From: Sphingobium herbicidovorans
GTDB lineage: Bacteria > Pseudomonadota > Alphaproteobacteria > Sphingomonadales > Sphingomonadaceae
Length of the DNA stretch: 64,000 nt
Direction: 5' to 3'
NCBI RefSeq assembly: GCF_002080435.1
Contig: NZ_CP020540.1
Coordinates: 248,001 to 312,000, forward strand
Part shown: positions 26,282 to 34,736 of the stretch, one piece after another
Layout of the letters: the number at the start of each line of letters is the position of its first letter
Position numbering within the stretch: position 1 is the first letter of the stretch
Position numbers and translations under genes: made by a program
Notes under the pieces: model-generated
Seen by the model: only the letters and a program-made list of their open reading frames with translations
Told to the model about the DNA's origin: nothing
Database searches by the model: none

Positions 26282-27517
26282 ATGATGCTAAGTCCCGATG
26301 AAGAATTGATCGCCAGGCTTGCGGAAGACCTTGCCCGACAGAAATATAGCCCGGTGGCAGCGGCCAATTATTGCAGCTACGCGCGCGGCTTTCTCCAATA
26401 CCTGGCACGGCGGAAGCTGGACGTGGCGGCGGTGAAGCCGCCCCAGATCGAACAATATCTGCACCACGCAATCCGGTGCTTTCGCAAGCGTCATGACCGA
26501 GCACCCGCGTCACGGTGGCACGCGATCCCTCGCTCAGGAATCCACGCGTTGCTGCGCCTCGCCCAAGGCAAATGGCCGCCTGAACCGGAAGTGATCGGAC
26601 CAGAGGCGACGGTTCGGCACGCGATATGCTGCGAATATGATCGCTGGCTGCATGAGGACCGCGGCCTGGCCCGTGCAAGTATCTACGCGCTGATGTGGGA
26701 AGCGCGTCACTTTCTGGCATGGCAGCTCGATCACGGCGGAACGGCGAGCGTCATGGAACTGAGCGTGCGGGACATCGATCTCTACATGGACATGCGCGCG
26801 CCGGGTCTGAGCCGTCGGTCCTTAAAGGATGTCGCTGAACGCCTTCGCTCGCTGCTGCGCTACATGCACCGCATGGGGTACGTCGCCGCCGATCTCACGG
26901 GTCATGTCGTAGGCCCGGTGCTGTACGCCTATGAAGGCGTGCCTTCGACATTGGGCCGTGACCAGATTGCGGCCGTCCTGGAAATCACGAGGCGCGACAC
27001 CTCGCCCAAAGGGCTGCGTGATTATGCCATATTGCAACTGCTGGCGACCTATGGGCTGCGCTCCGGTGAAATCCGCAATCTCCTGTTGGAGGACGTCAAC
27101 TGGCGTGCGGAATCCTTGCGCATCCGGCATACAAAAACCGGCGCTTGTTCGTACCTGCCGTTGATGGCGCCGGTTGGCGAGGCATTGCTCGACTATTTAC
27201 GGCATGGACGCCCTGAGACAGACAGGCGGGAAATCTTTATCCGCTCGCGTGCGCCGTACCGGCCCCTGCAAGACCTGCATAGCGAAGTGCGACGGCGGCT
27301 GTGGGCTGCCGGGATCAAGCCGCCAGGAAAATGCGGCCCTCACATCTTCCGCCACGCCAGGGCCGTCGAACTGCTGCGCGCGTCGGTGCCGCAAAAGGTG
27401 ATCGGCGACCTGCTCGGACATCGATCGAGCGAATCCACAATCCCCTATCTCAAGCTGGCCACCGAGGATCTGAGGGCAATCGCTCTTGATGTGCCGGGAT
27501 CGGAGGTGCTGGCATGA
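26282..27517 (+). CDS. RIT tyrosine recombinase A
   Basis: About 411 residues. I chose ATG 26282 (or 26285) because GAGGAG lies at 26271-26276; a TTG at 26225 would start earlier. Catalytic residues: ATYGLRSGEIR (Arg I), RHTKTGA (Lys), GPHIFRHARAVELL (HxxR), LLGHRSSESTIPYL (His and Tyr). The stop overlaps the next start (ATGA at 27514). Confidence 0.88.
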   Translation: MMLSPDEELIARLAEDLARQKYSPVAAANYCSYARGFLQYLARRKLDVAAVKPPQIEQYLHHAIRCFRKRHDRAPASRWHAIPRSGIHALLRLAQGKWPPEPEVIGPEATVRHAICCEYDRWLHEDRGLARASIYALMWEARHFLAWQLDHGGTASVMELSVRDIDLYMDMRAPGLSRRSLKDVAERLRSLLRYMHRMGYVAADLTGHVVGPVLYAYEGVPSTLGRDQIAAVLEITRRDTSPKGLRDYAILQLLATYGLRSGEIRNLLLEDVNWRAESLRIRHTKTGACSYLPLMAPVGEALLDYLRHGRPETDRREIFIRSRAPYRPLQDLHSEVRRRLWAAGIKPPGKCGPHIFRHARAVELLRASVPQKVIGDLLGHRSSESTIPYLKLATEDLRAIALDVPGSEVLA

Positions 27518-28878
27518 CCGCGTTGCCCAATCCTGATCGTGCCGTCATCACCAGGTATCTGGCGACGCTGCGGTTGCGGAGCAAGATCAGCCACATTTAT
27601 TATCGCCAGGTCCTGAATGGCTTCCGGGAAGTGGCTGAGCGCCATCCGGTCATCGACCGGTCGACACTGGAGGCGTGGCTGCGGGAATGGGGAGCGCGCT
27701 GGCACCCCTCCACCTTGTTGCATCGTACCCGGATCGTTGATCGCTTTCTCGACCATCTGGTCGAAGTGAACCTGATCGCCCGCAACCCCATCGCGGACCT
27801 GCGCAGCGAATACGGCGTCGAACATAGCAAGCCAATCTGGCGGGCGCTGATAGCACCTATGCCGGATCATGCTCTTGCCGCACTGCGTCGGCCCAAGCCC
27901 TTCGGCAGCGTGCTTGGCGAGATCATGCGCGATCATATCGCGCTGATGCGCAACAGGGGCTATCGCTATACGACCCAACGCGCATGGTTCCTTCGGTTCG
28001 ATCGGTTCCTCCAGGCGAATCCGGAGCTGGCAACCAAGCCGTTAGCGGTGATGCTGGAACATTGGGCGGAGGCCAAGTCCACCCGCAATCATGCGGCCGA
28101 ATGCGAAAGACTCAAACAGGCATTGGCCAAGGCTCTCCGGCATCGGGACCCGAGCCTGCCAGTGCGTCGGCCCAATACACGGCCGCTGAAGGAAGTGGCA
28201 CGGCATTATCGCAAGCCGCATATTTACAGCCCCGCCGATGTGCAGCGCATGTTGGACATCGCGCGGTCCTACCCATCACCGCGCGCGCCGCTGCGGCCAA
28301 TGGCCATTTATACCATGCTGCTGCTGGCCTATTGCGCGGGGCTGCGCCGTAGTGAGATAGCACGCCTCGACCTTGGGGACGTGGACCTCGAAAACGGTAC
28401 GATCACAATCCGCGAAACGAAGTTCTTCAAGACCAGAATCTTGCCGTTGCCCGATAGCGTGATGGTCGAACTGCGTGCCTATATCGAGGATAGAGGGCGT
28501 GCCGGCGGGCCGCAGTATCCCCAATCGGGGTTGTTCTGGCACGACCAATCCAATAACCGCTACAGCCCCGCAGCGGTTAGCTGGATGCTTGTCGATATCC
28601 TTCGCCGTGCTGGGTTCAAACCACCATCGGGAAAAACCGGACCGCGCATCCATGACCTGCGGCACTCGATGGTCGTGAACCGGATGCTTCAATGGTATCG
28701 GTCCGGCATCAATCCCCAGGACAGGCTGCCGTTCCTTGCAACTTATCTTGGGCATCGGGATATCAACTCGACGCTGGTCTACATCACGGTCACGCAGGAC
28801 CTGATGCAGGAAGCAAGCGAGAGGTTCCGCATGATCGGCGCCGCCTGCCTCAATATAACGCAGGAGGCGCGGGCATGA
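27514..28878 (+). CDS. RIT tyrosine recombinase B
   Basis: 454 residues with a core-binding domain (about 120-220) and a full catalytic set: AYCAGLRRSEIARL (Arg I), RETKFFKTRI (Lys), IHDLRHSMVVNRM (HxxR), YLGHRDINSTLVYI (His and Tyr). It overlaps both neighbours by four bases. Acts with A and C in RIT transposition. Confidence 0.89.
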   Translation: MTALPNPDRAVITRYLATLRLRSKISHIYYRQVLNGFREVAERHPVIDRSTLEAWLREWGARWHPSTLLHRTRIVDRFLDHLVEVNLIARNPIADLRSEYGVEHSKPIWRALIAPMPDHALAALRRPKPFGSVLGEIMRDHIALMRNRGYRYTTQRAWFLRFDRFLQANPELATKPLAVMLEHWAEAKSTRNHAAECERLKQALAKALRHRDPSLPVRRPNTRPLKEVARHYRKPHIYSPADVQRMLDIARSYPSPRAPLRPMAIYTMLLLAYCAGLRRSEIARLDLGDVDLENGTITIRETKFFKTRILPLPDSVMVELRAYIEDRGRAGGPQYPQSGLFWHDQSNNRYSPAAVSWMLVDILRRAGFKPPSGKTGPRIHDLRHSMVVNRMLQWYRSGINPQDRLPFLATYLGHRDINSTLVYITVTQDLMQEASERFRMIGAACLNITQEARA

Positions 28879-29876
28879 GAAAGATCGATCCGTTCCCCGC
28901 CCTGCTGCGCGCCTTCTTCCATGAGTGGCTGGCCGAGCAGCGCAACGCGTCCGTCCATACCATCCGGTCCTATCGTGACACCTGGCGGTTGTTCCTCCGG
29001 TTCGTCGCTGCACGAAAAGGTGGTGGAGTAGCGGCGGTTGCGCTGGCCGATCTCACCGCCGGTGAGCTCGGCGCGTTCCTGGCCCATGCGGAACATGAGC
29101 GGAAAGGCACGATCGGCACGCGCAACTGCCGGCTTGCCGCCATCCGCAGCTTCTTCGGCTTCGTGGCGGGTAAAGAGCCAACATATATCGCCCAATGCGC
29201 CGAGGTTCTTGCCGTCCCGATAAAACGGGGAGCGATCCCTGCGCCCTGTTATCTTGAGCCGAATGAGGTCGAAGCGATCCTCGCACAACCCGACCGATCA
29301 ACGCTGGAGGGAATGCGTGACCACGCGCTGTTATCCTTCCTGTACAACAGCGGCGCACGCATCCAGGAAGCGCTCGATTTACGTCCCGATGCGATCCGGT
29401 TCGAAGCGCCGCATTGCGTGCGCCTTTACGGCAAAGGGCGTAAGGAACGCATCAGTCCGCTCTGGCCGGAAACGGTGACGTTGTTGAAGAAACTCTTGGA
29501 CAGGCAGCCAAGGGCACCGAGCGATCGGCTCTTCGTCAATCGCTATGGCGAACCGCTTGGCGCATCGGGTGTACGGTTCAAACTCGCATCATACGTCCAG
29601 GCCGCCGCTAAGATAGTCCCCACGCTGCGGTCGAAGCACGTGACCCCGCACAGCTTCCGCCATGCGACCGCTGTCCACCTCGTCTCGTCCGGCGTCGATA
29701 TTACCGTCATCCGCAGTTGGCTCGGGCACGTCAGCCTCGATACGACCAGCCACTACGCCCAAGCCAATCTGGAAACCAAGCGAAAGGCGCTCGAACACGT
29801 CGGCGTTCCAGCAGCAGCGTGTCAGCCGTCATGGAAGCGGGATGCGAGCCTGCTCGCCTGGCTCGATACCCTCTGA
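28875..29876 (+). CDS. RIT tyrosine recombinase C
   Basis: 333 residues from the ATG at 28875 that overlaps the B stop. Catalytic residues: YNSGARIQEAL (Arg I), LYGKGRKERI (Lys), TPHSFRHATAVHL (HxxR), WLGHVSLDTTSHYAQ (His and Tyr). This is the size and style of XerC/D-like enzymes. The right inverted repeat starts about 40 bp downstream. Confidence 0.89.
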   Translation: MRKIDPFPALLRAFFHEWLAEQRNASVHTIRSYRDTWRLFLRFVAARKGGGVAAVALADLTAGELGAFLAHAEHERKGTIGTRNCRLAAIRSFFGFVAGKEPTYIAQCAEVLAVPIKRGAIPAPCYLEPNEVEAILAQPDRSTLEGMRDHALLSFLYNSGARIQEALDLRPDAIRFEAPHCVRLYGKGRKERISPLWPETVTLLKKLLDRQPRAPSDRLFVNRYGEPLGASGVRFKLASYVQAAAKIVPTLRSKHVTPHSFRHATAVHLVSSGVDITVIRSWLGHVSLDTTSHYAQANLETKRKALEHVGVPAAACQPSWKRDASLLAWLDTL

Positions 29877-29915
29877 AATAATGTGCAGGACGGGGCTCGG
29901 ATCGCCGCAGAGTAG

Positions 29916-29963
29916 CGCAGCCCGAACTCCGTTCCTTCACATTACTGTCACCTCGCGATTACT
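29916..29963 (-). repeat. RIT right inverted repeat
   Basis: Reverse complement of the left repeat. It ends CTCGCGATTACT at 29963, directly before the resumed ardC frame (gag at 29965-29967). Confidence 0.85.
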
Positions 29964-29967
29964 CGAG

Positions 29968-30078
29968 GTTTTACACGGTGACAAGCGGGCCATTTTCCGC
30001 GCCGCCACTGCCGCGCAGGCCGCCAGCGAATTCATCCTTGCCCAGATGGCCGCGCCTGCAATCGCCTTTGCCGCCTGA
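29968..30078 (+). pseudogene. ardC: ArdC 3' piece (36 codons plus stop)
   Basis: Encodes VLHGDKRAIFRAATAAQAAS and continues to the natural stop TGA at 30076-30078. Aligned with the intact copy, it corresponds to the final ALKKDPRAIFTAASKAQQAA block. It has no start of its own. Confidence 0.87.
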
Positions 30079-30085
30079 TCCAGGC

Positions 30086-30112
30086 CGGGCGGCCATTGCG
30101 CCGCCCCTTTTT
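30086..30112 (+). terminator. Rho-independent terminator after ardC
   Basis: Stem GGGCGGC/GCCGCCC (30087-30093 and 30100-30106) followed by TTTTT, eight bases after the ardC stop. It was the native terminator of the broken gene. Confidence 0.8.
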
Positions 30113-30397
30113 CTCCCCGCGCAAGGGCTGACCGATGCCCAGATCAGCCCCGAGACTGTCCTGCGCTGGCGTGACCGGCCCGGCCGCATAGCCAATGGGG
30201 CAGCATGATGGAGGGACTTCGCTTCGTGAGCAGAGGTCTGGCTCAAAGAGCCGAGAGCGCGCGGCAGCCGGGCCCCATTCGGAGTCGTGAGCCGAGGAAA
30301 AAGAAACGATTTCAATCTGTTATCGCTTCCATTTGGGTTCACTTTCGGGCACCATGTGCCTCAAAGAAAAAGAGAACTCCCAGGTTCAGGAGATCAC
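30113..30397. other. No clear gene
   Basis: About 285 bp upstream of the nuclease gene. A short segment reads QGLTDAQISPETVLRWRDRP in one frame, which looks protein-like but lacks a start and ribosome site. It may be a gene remnant. Confidence 0.4.
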
Positions 30398-30796
30398 GTG
30401 TTTCTTGCTATCACGCTTCTCGCTGCCGCATCGACCAGCTGCACTGTTGTCGATGGCGACACCCTTCGCTGCGGCGCCGAGCGCATTCGGCTTCTTGGCA
30501 TCGACGCCCCCGATGATCCCAGCAATGGCCGCTGTCGTCCCTATCCCAAGCCTGGCGCGATATGCGATGCGCGGCTTGCCGCCGCCAGCAAGGCGTCATT
30601 GCGGCAGATCATAACCGGCCCCTTGCGGGTGACGCGGATCAGCACTGACGATTATGGCCGGACATTGGCCATGGTCTATGTTCGGGGCCGCAGCCTCTCT
30701 TGTCTGCAACTGGAGGCGGGGAGGGCGATCTATAAACCCAAATGGGACAATGGCTGGATGGTCGCGGGCGAGTGTCCCGGCGCGGTCTATCGTTGA
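30398..30796 (+). CDS. Thermonuclease (SNase)-family exported nuclease
   Basis: 132 residues from GTG 30398, with AGGAG at 30388-30392. The N-terminus (FLAITLLAAASTSC) is a short signal or lipobox-like segment. The SNase fold follows: VVDGDTLRCGAERIRLLGID, DAPDD, LRVTRISTDDYGRTLAMVYV. The family cleaves DNA and RNA with Ca2+, and small plasmid-borne versions are common beside transfer genes. It is shorter than staphylococcal nuclease. A longer upstream frame lacks a ribosome site. Confidence 0.75.
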   Translation: MFLAITLLAAASTSCTVVDGDTLRCGAERIRLLGIDAPDDPSNGRCRPYPKPGAICDARLAAASKASLRQIITGPLRVTRISTDDYGRTLAMVYVRGRSLSCLQLEAGRAIYKPKWDNGWMVAGECPGAVYR

Positions 30797-30820
30797 GCCA
30801 CATTGAGTAGGCGAGCCGTG

Positions 30821-31798
30821 ATGAAGAACTGGCGTAGCAATCAATTCAAGCAGGATGTCGAGCGCGCAAAAGCGCGCTTTGACCTCAGCCGCATTGTCGG
30901 GCGACATGTGAAACTTCGCAAAGCAGGCAATGAACATGTCGGCCTTTGCCCCTTCCACAATGAGAAGACACCGAGCTTCCGCGTCAATGACGCGAAGGGG
31001 GTATTTCATTGCTTTGGCTGCGGCGCGGGGGGCGATGCCATAGACTTCATCATGAATTTTGAGGGCCGCGAATTTGTCGATGCTGTCGCCATTCTGCTCG
31101 GAGAAGAGGGCTTGCCGGAGGCGGCCCCACGGGATCGGTCCGCTATGGTGCGACAGGAGAAGGCGGACCGCGCTGCGGCTGTTCTGGCCGCGCAGGCCGA
31201 ATGGCAGGACACCCGAAGCATCAAGGGCACGCCAGCAGAGCTTTATCTCGCCTCGCGCGGCATCACCGCTGATGTTCCTGCAACCGTGCGATATGGCCGC
31301 GTGGCACTCTGGCGCGACAAAAAGACCGGCTTTGGTGGGCGCCGCTGTTCGGCTCTGGTGCTCGGAGCGCAGGATCGCCGCGGTAAGATCGTTGGCATCC
31401 AACGTGTCTTCCTAACGGAGGACGGCCAAAAAATGGCCGACATGGCAAACCCTAAGCTCAGCCTGGGGCAGATCCGTGGCAGTGCGGTTCGGCTTGCCCC
31501 GCCGGAAAAGCGGATCATCCTGACCGAAGGACCGGAGGATGGGCTCACCCTGAGAATGAAATCGCACAAGGTTCCCGTCTGGATCACCCTGGGCACCGGC
31601 TCGATGCCCTATGTCGACCTCCCTGACGAGGTGGAGCATGTGACGCTAGCGGGCGATAATAATGCTGCAGGTCGAGCGGCGGTTGAGCGAGCGGCCGAAG
31701 AGTATGAGGCCCAAGGCAGAAGGGTGGATGCGATCTTCCCCGACCGCAGATATGAGGATTGGAATGATGAGCATCTGGGTATCAGGATGAAAAAATAA
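30821..31798 (+). CDS. Primase-like protein (CHC2 zinc finger plus Toprim)
   Basis: 325 residues from ATG 30821. The zinc-binding set is Cys43, His46, Cys64 and Cys67 (CPFHNEKTPS and FHCFGCG), as in DnaG. A Toprim-like region near the C-terminus has ILTEGPEDGLTL and HVTLAGDNNAAG. There is no DnaG helicase-binding domain, so it is a compact plasmid primase, which could prime transferred single strands or support replication. Toprim Asp positions are less canonical than in DnaG. Next to ssb, which fits a DNA-establishment set. Confidence 0.85.
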   Translation: MKNWRSNQFKQDVERAKARFDLSRIVGRHVKLRKAGNEHVGLCPFHNEKTPSFRVNDAKGVFHCFGCGAGGDAIDFIMNFEGREFVDAVAILLGEEGLPEAAPRDRSAMVRQEKADRAAAVLAAQAEWQDTRSIKGTPAELYLASRGITADVPATVRYGRVALWRDKKTGFGGRRCSALVLGAQDRRGKIVGIQRVFLTEDGQKMADMANPKLSLGQIRGSAVRLAPPEKRIILTEGPEDGLTLRMKSHKVPVWITLGTGSMPYVDLPDEVEHVTLAGDNNAAGRAAVERAAEEYEAQGRRVDAIFPDRRYEDWNDEHLGIRMKK

Positions 31799-32305
31799 GC
31801 GGCCGCCTGACGGCGGCTCGGACTGTCGGCTGCAGCTGGACGGCACGCGCGCTGCCAGGCCCGTGCTGCCCATGTTTCAGCAGATGCTGCTGAAATCGAC
31901 CATTGCAGCCCAGAAATGTTTCATCGGGCGCGTGGGCGATCCACAACAGCCGCCGCCAGCTGATGTAGCAACCTGCGGCGCGACCGCGACCAACGGATTG
32001 GAATTGCCATGAACTTCAATCCACGCATCACATCGGCTGCGATGTGGATAATGTTTCAACGGAACTGGAGCAGATCATAGCCATGTTCAAGCGGAGGACG
32101 AGTGGATATCCGCCATCTTTCCTTCTCTCGTCGCTACCGGTTTGATCTAGCTTCGATACGGCTAATGAGGACAAGTGAAAAAATGCAATGCTGCGCATTG
32201 CGACGGTTTCCTGCCTATGGCGGACCCTCCGTTTTTTCACTTGTCCTCGCCTCAATCTGCGCTTGCCAAACCTTTCGTTAGCAACGGAAGAAGGAAGGAC
32301 ATCTC
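31799..32305. other. Intergenic region before ssb, no gene
   Basis: About 507 bp without a credible frame, except for the structured repeat at 32167-32248. It presumably holds the ssb promoter. Confidence 0.5.
32167..32248. promoter_or_regulatory. Long inverted repeat with inner palindrome upstream of ssb
   Basis: A 17-bp perfect inverted repeat, GAGGACAAGTGAAAAAA (32167-32183) and TTTTTTCACTTGTCCTC (32232-32248). Between them GCAATG...CATTGC (32185-32201) forms a second dyad. The RNA could fold into a long cruciform-like leader 58 bp before ssb. On the plus strand the second arm lacks a following T tract. It could be an operator, an oriT-like or ssi-like single-strand origin, or a terminator from upstream. 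Confidence 0.6.
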
Positions 32306-32629
32306 ATGATCAATTTCGCCAAATTCGAAGTCATTGGCAATGTCGGTGCAATCCAGGCCAGCGGCAATGTCACCCATCTCAAGATCGCCAGCAATTTCCG
32401 CCGCAAGAACGGCGAGGAATGGGTCGATGACACTAACTGGAACCGGGTCACCATCTTCAATGAGCGTTACCGCAAGACTATCGCCGAACGTCTCCGGGTT
32501 GGCGACCTGATTTTCGCTGAGGGAACCATGCGCGACACCTCCTACGAGCGCGAGGGCGAAACCGTCTTCACCACCGATCAGATTGTCGAGAAATTTGGTA
32601 TTTTATCGTCGAATGCCCGCGCGGACTGA
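32306..32629 (+). CDS. ssb: Single-stranded DNA-binding protein
   Basis: 107 residues, an OB-fold protein without the long acidic tail of chromosomal SSB. Visible: FEVIGNVGAIQASGNVTHLKI, WNRVTIFNE, RVGDLIFAEGTMRDTSYERE. It coats single-stranded DNA during transfer or replication. The ribosome site AAGGAAGGA lies just upstream of the ATG. The missing C-terminal acidic tip suggests limited partner recruitment. Confidence 0.87.
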   Translation: MINFAKFEVIGNVGAIQASGNVTHLKIASNFRRKNGEEWVDDTNWNRVTIFNERYRKTIAERLRVGDLIFAEGTMRDTSYEREGETVFTTDQIVEKFGILSSNARAD

Positions 32630-32903
32630 CGAAACGGGGCGGGCCTTCGGCCCGCCTCGCAGCTTCAAACGCGGCGATGATACAGGGGCAGTGCAGGTCA
32701 GCCGATATGAATTAGAGCCGCTAGTGGGGGCGGGACGGATAACAGGAGCAGCGGTGGTATGGGATCGGCCGCTGCAGACCTTTTTTGCGCAGGTTTTCGC
32801 GCGGAGCGAAGATGAGCCCGACGAGAATGATCATCACCTGGGTGGGTCCGAGCCCGGCGAGCTGTCGTCTAGAATCCGACGATATAATGCGCGCGATGAA
32901 TAG
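32613..32903 (+). CDS. Small plasmid protein of unknown function (possibly decayed)
   Basis: 96 residues from the ATG inside the end of ssb. The middle (VSRYELEPLVGAG, AAVVWDRPLQTFFAQVF) reads as a folded conserved protein. The C-terminus after GGSEPGEL turns into low-quality sequence, as if truncated or frameshifted. The start is uncertain; a GTG at about 32691 (VQVSRYELEP) is also possible. I do not know the function. Confidence 0.4.
   Translation: MPARTDETGRAFGPPRSFKRGDDTGAVQVSRYELEPLVGAGRITGAAVVWDRPLQTFFAQVFARSEDEPDENDHHLGGSEPGELSSRIRRYNARDE
32638..32656 (+). terminator. GC-rich hairpin after ssb
   Basis: Perfect stem GGCGGGCC/GGCCCGCC with a three-base loop, nine bases after the ssb stop. 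No T tract follows, so it may be a processing or attenuation hairpin. Confidence 0.45.
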
Positions 32904-33542
32904 GCGACTCATCTACGAAAGCGCATTGTTCACCCGCCTCCCCCTTGGAGGACCCGATAAGCCCCGCCTCTTCCCCCTTGGAGGCGGGGCTAATTGCAGT
33001 CCCTATCATCTCCCGACATGCCAGCCAAAGGCCGACGGATGCATTGAAACCGTAGGGTGCGAATGCTCCCGATGATTGCTCGAACTTACCGAGCTTTCTC
33101 TTGCGAAAACGAGGGGCAGTATGGCCAACGGTAGATTGTCGATGCGGATCTGTTCCGCTAGATTGGCCCCGACTTGGATGCCCGACAGCATGCAAGCAGC
33201 GCCCTCGGCTTTCCCTGCCCGAGGGCGTTGTTTTTCGTCCTGAACATCGTGCCTGCATGACGCGTACCACCTCGGTCGGCGTGTCGAGTTCCCTAGGAAC
33301 GGCATGCCAACGACAGGGGGGAATCTCTCATTGATTGCCTATCCTGTCATGTGGATCGCGGCTGCCTCAACGATGAGCGGTCCCTCCAATTTTGCCGCGC
33401 CCTCCACTGCGCTGCGCTCCGTTCTGGTCGCAGCAAAATCGGGTCCTCCGCTCCCCGCTTCGCGGCGGCTTCGCCGTCGTTGACCCAGCCACGATCCACA
33501 TGCCCGCTGACCTCCATCATTTCATTTTGATGAGGAAAACCC
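32904..33542. other. Non-coding stretch with hairpins
   Basis: 640 bp. A hairpin CCCCGCCTC/GAGGCGGGG lies at about 32960-32990, next to a repeated CCCCCTTGGAGG. No gene is recognised. The 33380-33500 part is GC-rich leader sequence before the small genes. Confidence 0.45.
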
Positions 33543-33620
33543 ATGCACATCAATCACAACGCTTTCGCCGCAGAGGGCACCTACATCGCAGCATTGCCAA
33601 CGCCGAGCTACGCGCGATGA
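33543..33620 (+). CDS. Tiny ORF (25 aa), coupled to next
   Basis: ATG 33543, product MHINHNAFAAEGTYIAALPT plus five residues. The stop overlaps the ATG of the next small gene (ATGA at 33617). A weak GAGG ribosome site lies upstream. The overlap is the only support, so it could be a leader peptide or chance. Confidence 0.3.
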   Translation: MHINHNAFAAEGTYIAALPTPSYAR

Positions 33621-33739
33621 CGAGCTACTTTCCGCAGCACATCGTCCGGGACGAAGAGGGTGGGTTCTTCGCCATTGATGAAGGGGATTATGGCGCTCTG
33701 CCAACGACCATCATCAACCGGGTGGTGTACAGCATTTGA
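33617..33739 (+). CDS. Small conserved-looking protein (40 aa)
   Basis: MTSYFPQHIVRDEEGGFFAI and so on, ending VVYSI. Balanced composition and G/C-biased third positions suggest a real small plasmid protein. Unknown function. It starts within the stop of the preceding ORF. Confidence 0.4.
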   Translation: MTSYFPQHIVRDEEGGFFAIDEGDYGALPTTIINRVVYSI

Positions 33740-33875
33740 GGCAAGCTGGACGACAGCTACTGAAATCTAAAGGGGAGGGTCGGTGAGGCTTTCCCCAAGA
33801 TTTTATGGCCTGGGTCATTGGGCAGGCTGGGCATCGAGCCCGGCCTGCCCATTTTCGCTAGGATCGGTTTGGCCT

Positions 33876-34094
33876 TCACGCCGCCAGGCGACGCTGAACC
33901 TCCTCGACCCCAAGCTTGCGAATGCGCCCGACCAGCGCTTCCAGATCCTCCAGGGACAGCTTCATCAGGCCCGCTTTTTCGATGACCTTCAGCGAGGCAT
34001 CTCGTTCCTTTTCAGCGAGCTGCTTTTTGCGTTCGACCAGCTTGGCTTCTTCCGCCGCAATGGCAGCCCGTTCCTTGTCCAGATCTTTGGCCAT
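33876..34094 (-). CDS. Small coiled-coil protein, possibly TraD-like mobilisation accessory
   Basis: 72 residues: acidic/basic heptads (KERAAIAAEEAKLVERKKQL) then KVIEKAGLMKLSLEDLEALV. The second half resembles small TraD-type mobilisation proteins of alphaproteobacterial plasmids (short coiled-coil followed by a KAGL-type helix), but I cannot confirm it. It lies on the opposite strand, divergent from the relaxase set, bordering the candidate oriT region. Confidence 0.6.
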   Translation of the reverse strand: MAKDLDKERAAIAAEEAKLVERKKQLAEKERDASLKVIEKAGLMKLSLEDLEALVGRIRKLGVEEVQRRLAA

Positions 34095-34736
34095 GGATCA
34101 TTTCCCATATGTCGGATCGGATTGTGGACGGGGCCGTTATAGCTCCTCCTCAGTCCAGCTCAATCCCTTTGATATTGCGCGGGAATTGTCCTTGGAGGTG
34201 TGGCGGTCGGCCATGCAATCCGCGCTCCTTCCATCTCCCCTACTGTGGCGCACGAGCGCCGGAAAAGCATCGTCGTTTGGCGGCGGAACTGCTTTTCGCC
34301 TGGAGCCGGTTTTGGGGCCGGTTTTGCCGCGGCGTAGACGGATGAACCCCTCATGCCACGGCGAGATATGGCCAAGCCATATCCTTCCGCCCGATGGGCG
34401 GAGCCAATCCCTGCCGGATCGGCGACCCGGCCCTGGGGCCGGGAAAGCAGGAGCCGGTTACAGGTAACCAGCGCGCCATTTGGTTAAGTGCCTTACCAAG
34501 TGGTCAGGCAGCACACCGTATGCACCTGCGGTTCAAGAAAAGACCAGAATATTGGCATTTTGGCGTGTTTGCGATGTCTGACAAATGTCTGCCGTAAGCC
34601 GATCTAAAAGGAAACATGAGCGATAGAGGTGTTTCTCGGCGTGCAATGTCCGACGACTTGCAATGATCCACTCGATCAGGTATCGAGACTGAACTTTCGT
34701 AATCCCCACCACCCTCGCTGCTTGGAGGAATGGTGG
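34095..34736. other. Mobilisation intergenic region, likely contains oriT
   Basis: 640 bp between the divergent small gene and the RHH gene. No gene is recognised. GC-rich repeats (GCCGGTTTTGGGGCCGGTTTT at about 34303) and two dyads at 34456-34499 are present. Confidence 0.5.
34456..34499. other. Candidate oriT dyads
   Basis: GGTTACAGGTAACC (34456-34469) and TTGGTTAAGTGCCTTACCAA (34480-34499, arms TTGGT.AAG / CTT.ACCAA with one extra base). oriT of MobF systems lies upstream of the relaxosome accessory gene and has such arms. The nick position is not deduced. Confidence 0.4.

Larger units (their letters stand above)
26065..29964. mobile_element. RIT element (recombinase in trio)
   Basis: Three overlapping tyrosine recombinase genes lie between inverted repeats of about 45 bp (26089-26135 and about 29918-29963), starting AGTAATCGCGAGGTGAC with few mismatches. 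The left boundary may extend to 26065, because 24 extra bases lie between ardC and the repeat. It sits in the last third of ardC. RIT elements are defined by exactly this trio plus inverted repeats layout. Confidence 0.82.

Noticed and set aside
32869..33270. 133-codon minus-strand frame in the ssb-downstream region
   Set aside because: No ribosome site, no protein-like pattern, overlaps hairpins.
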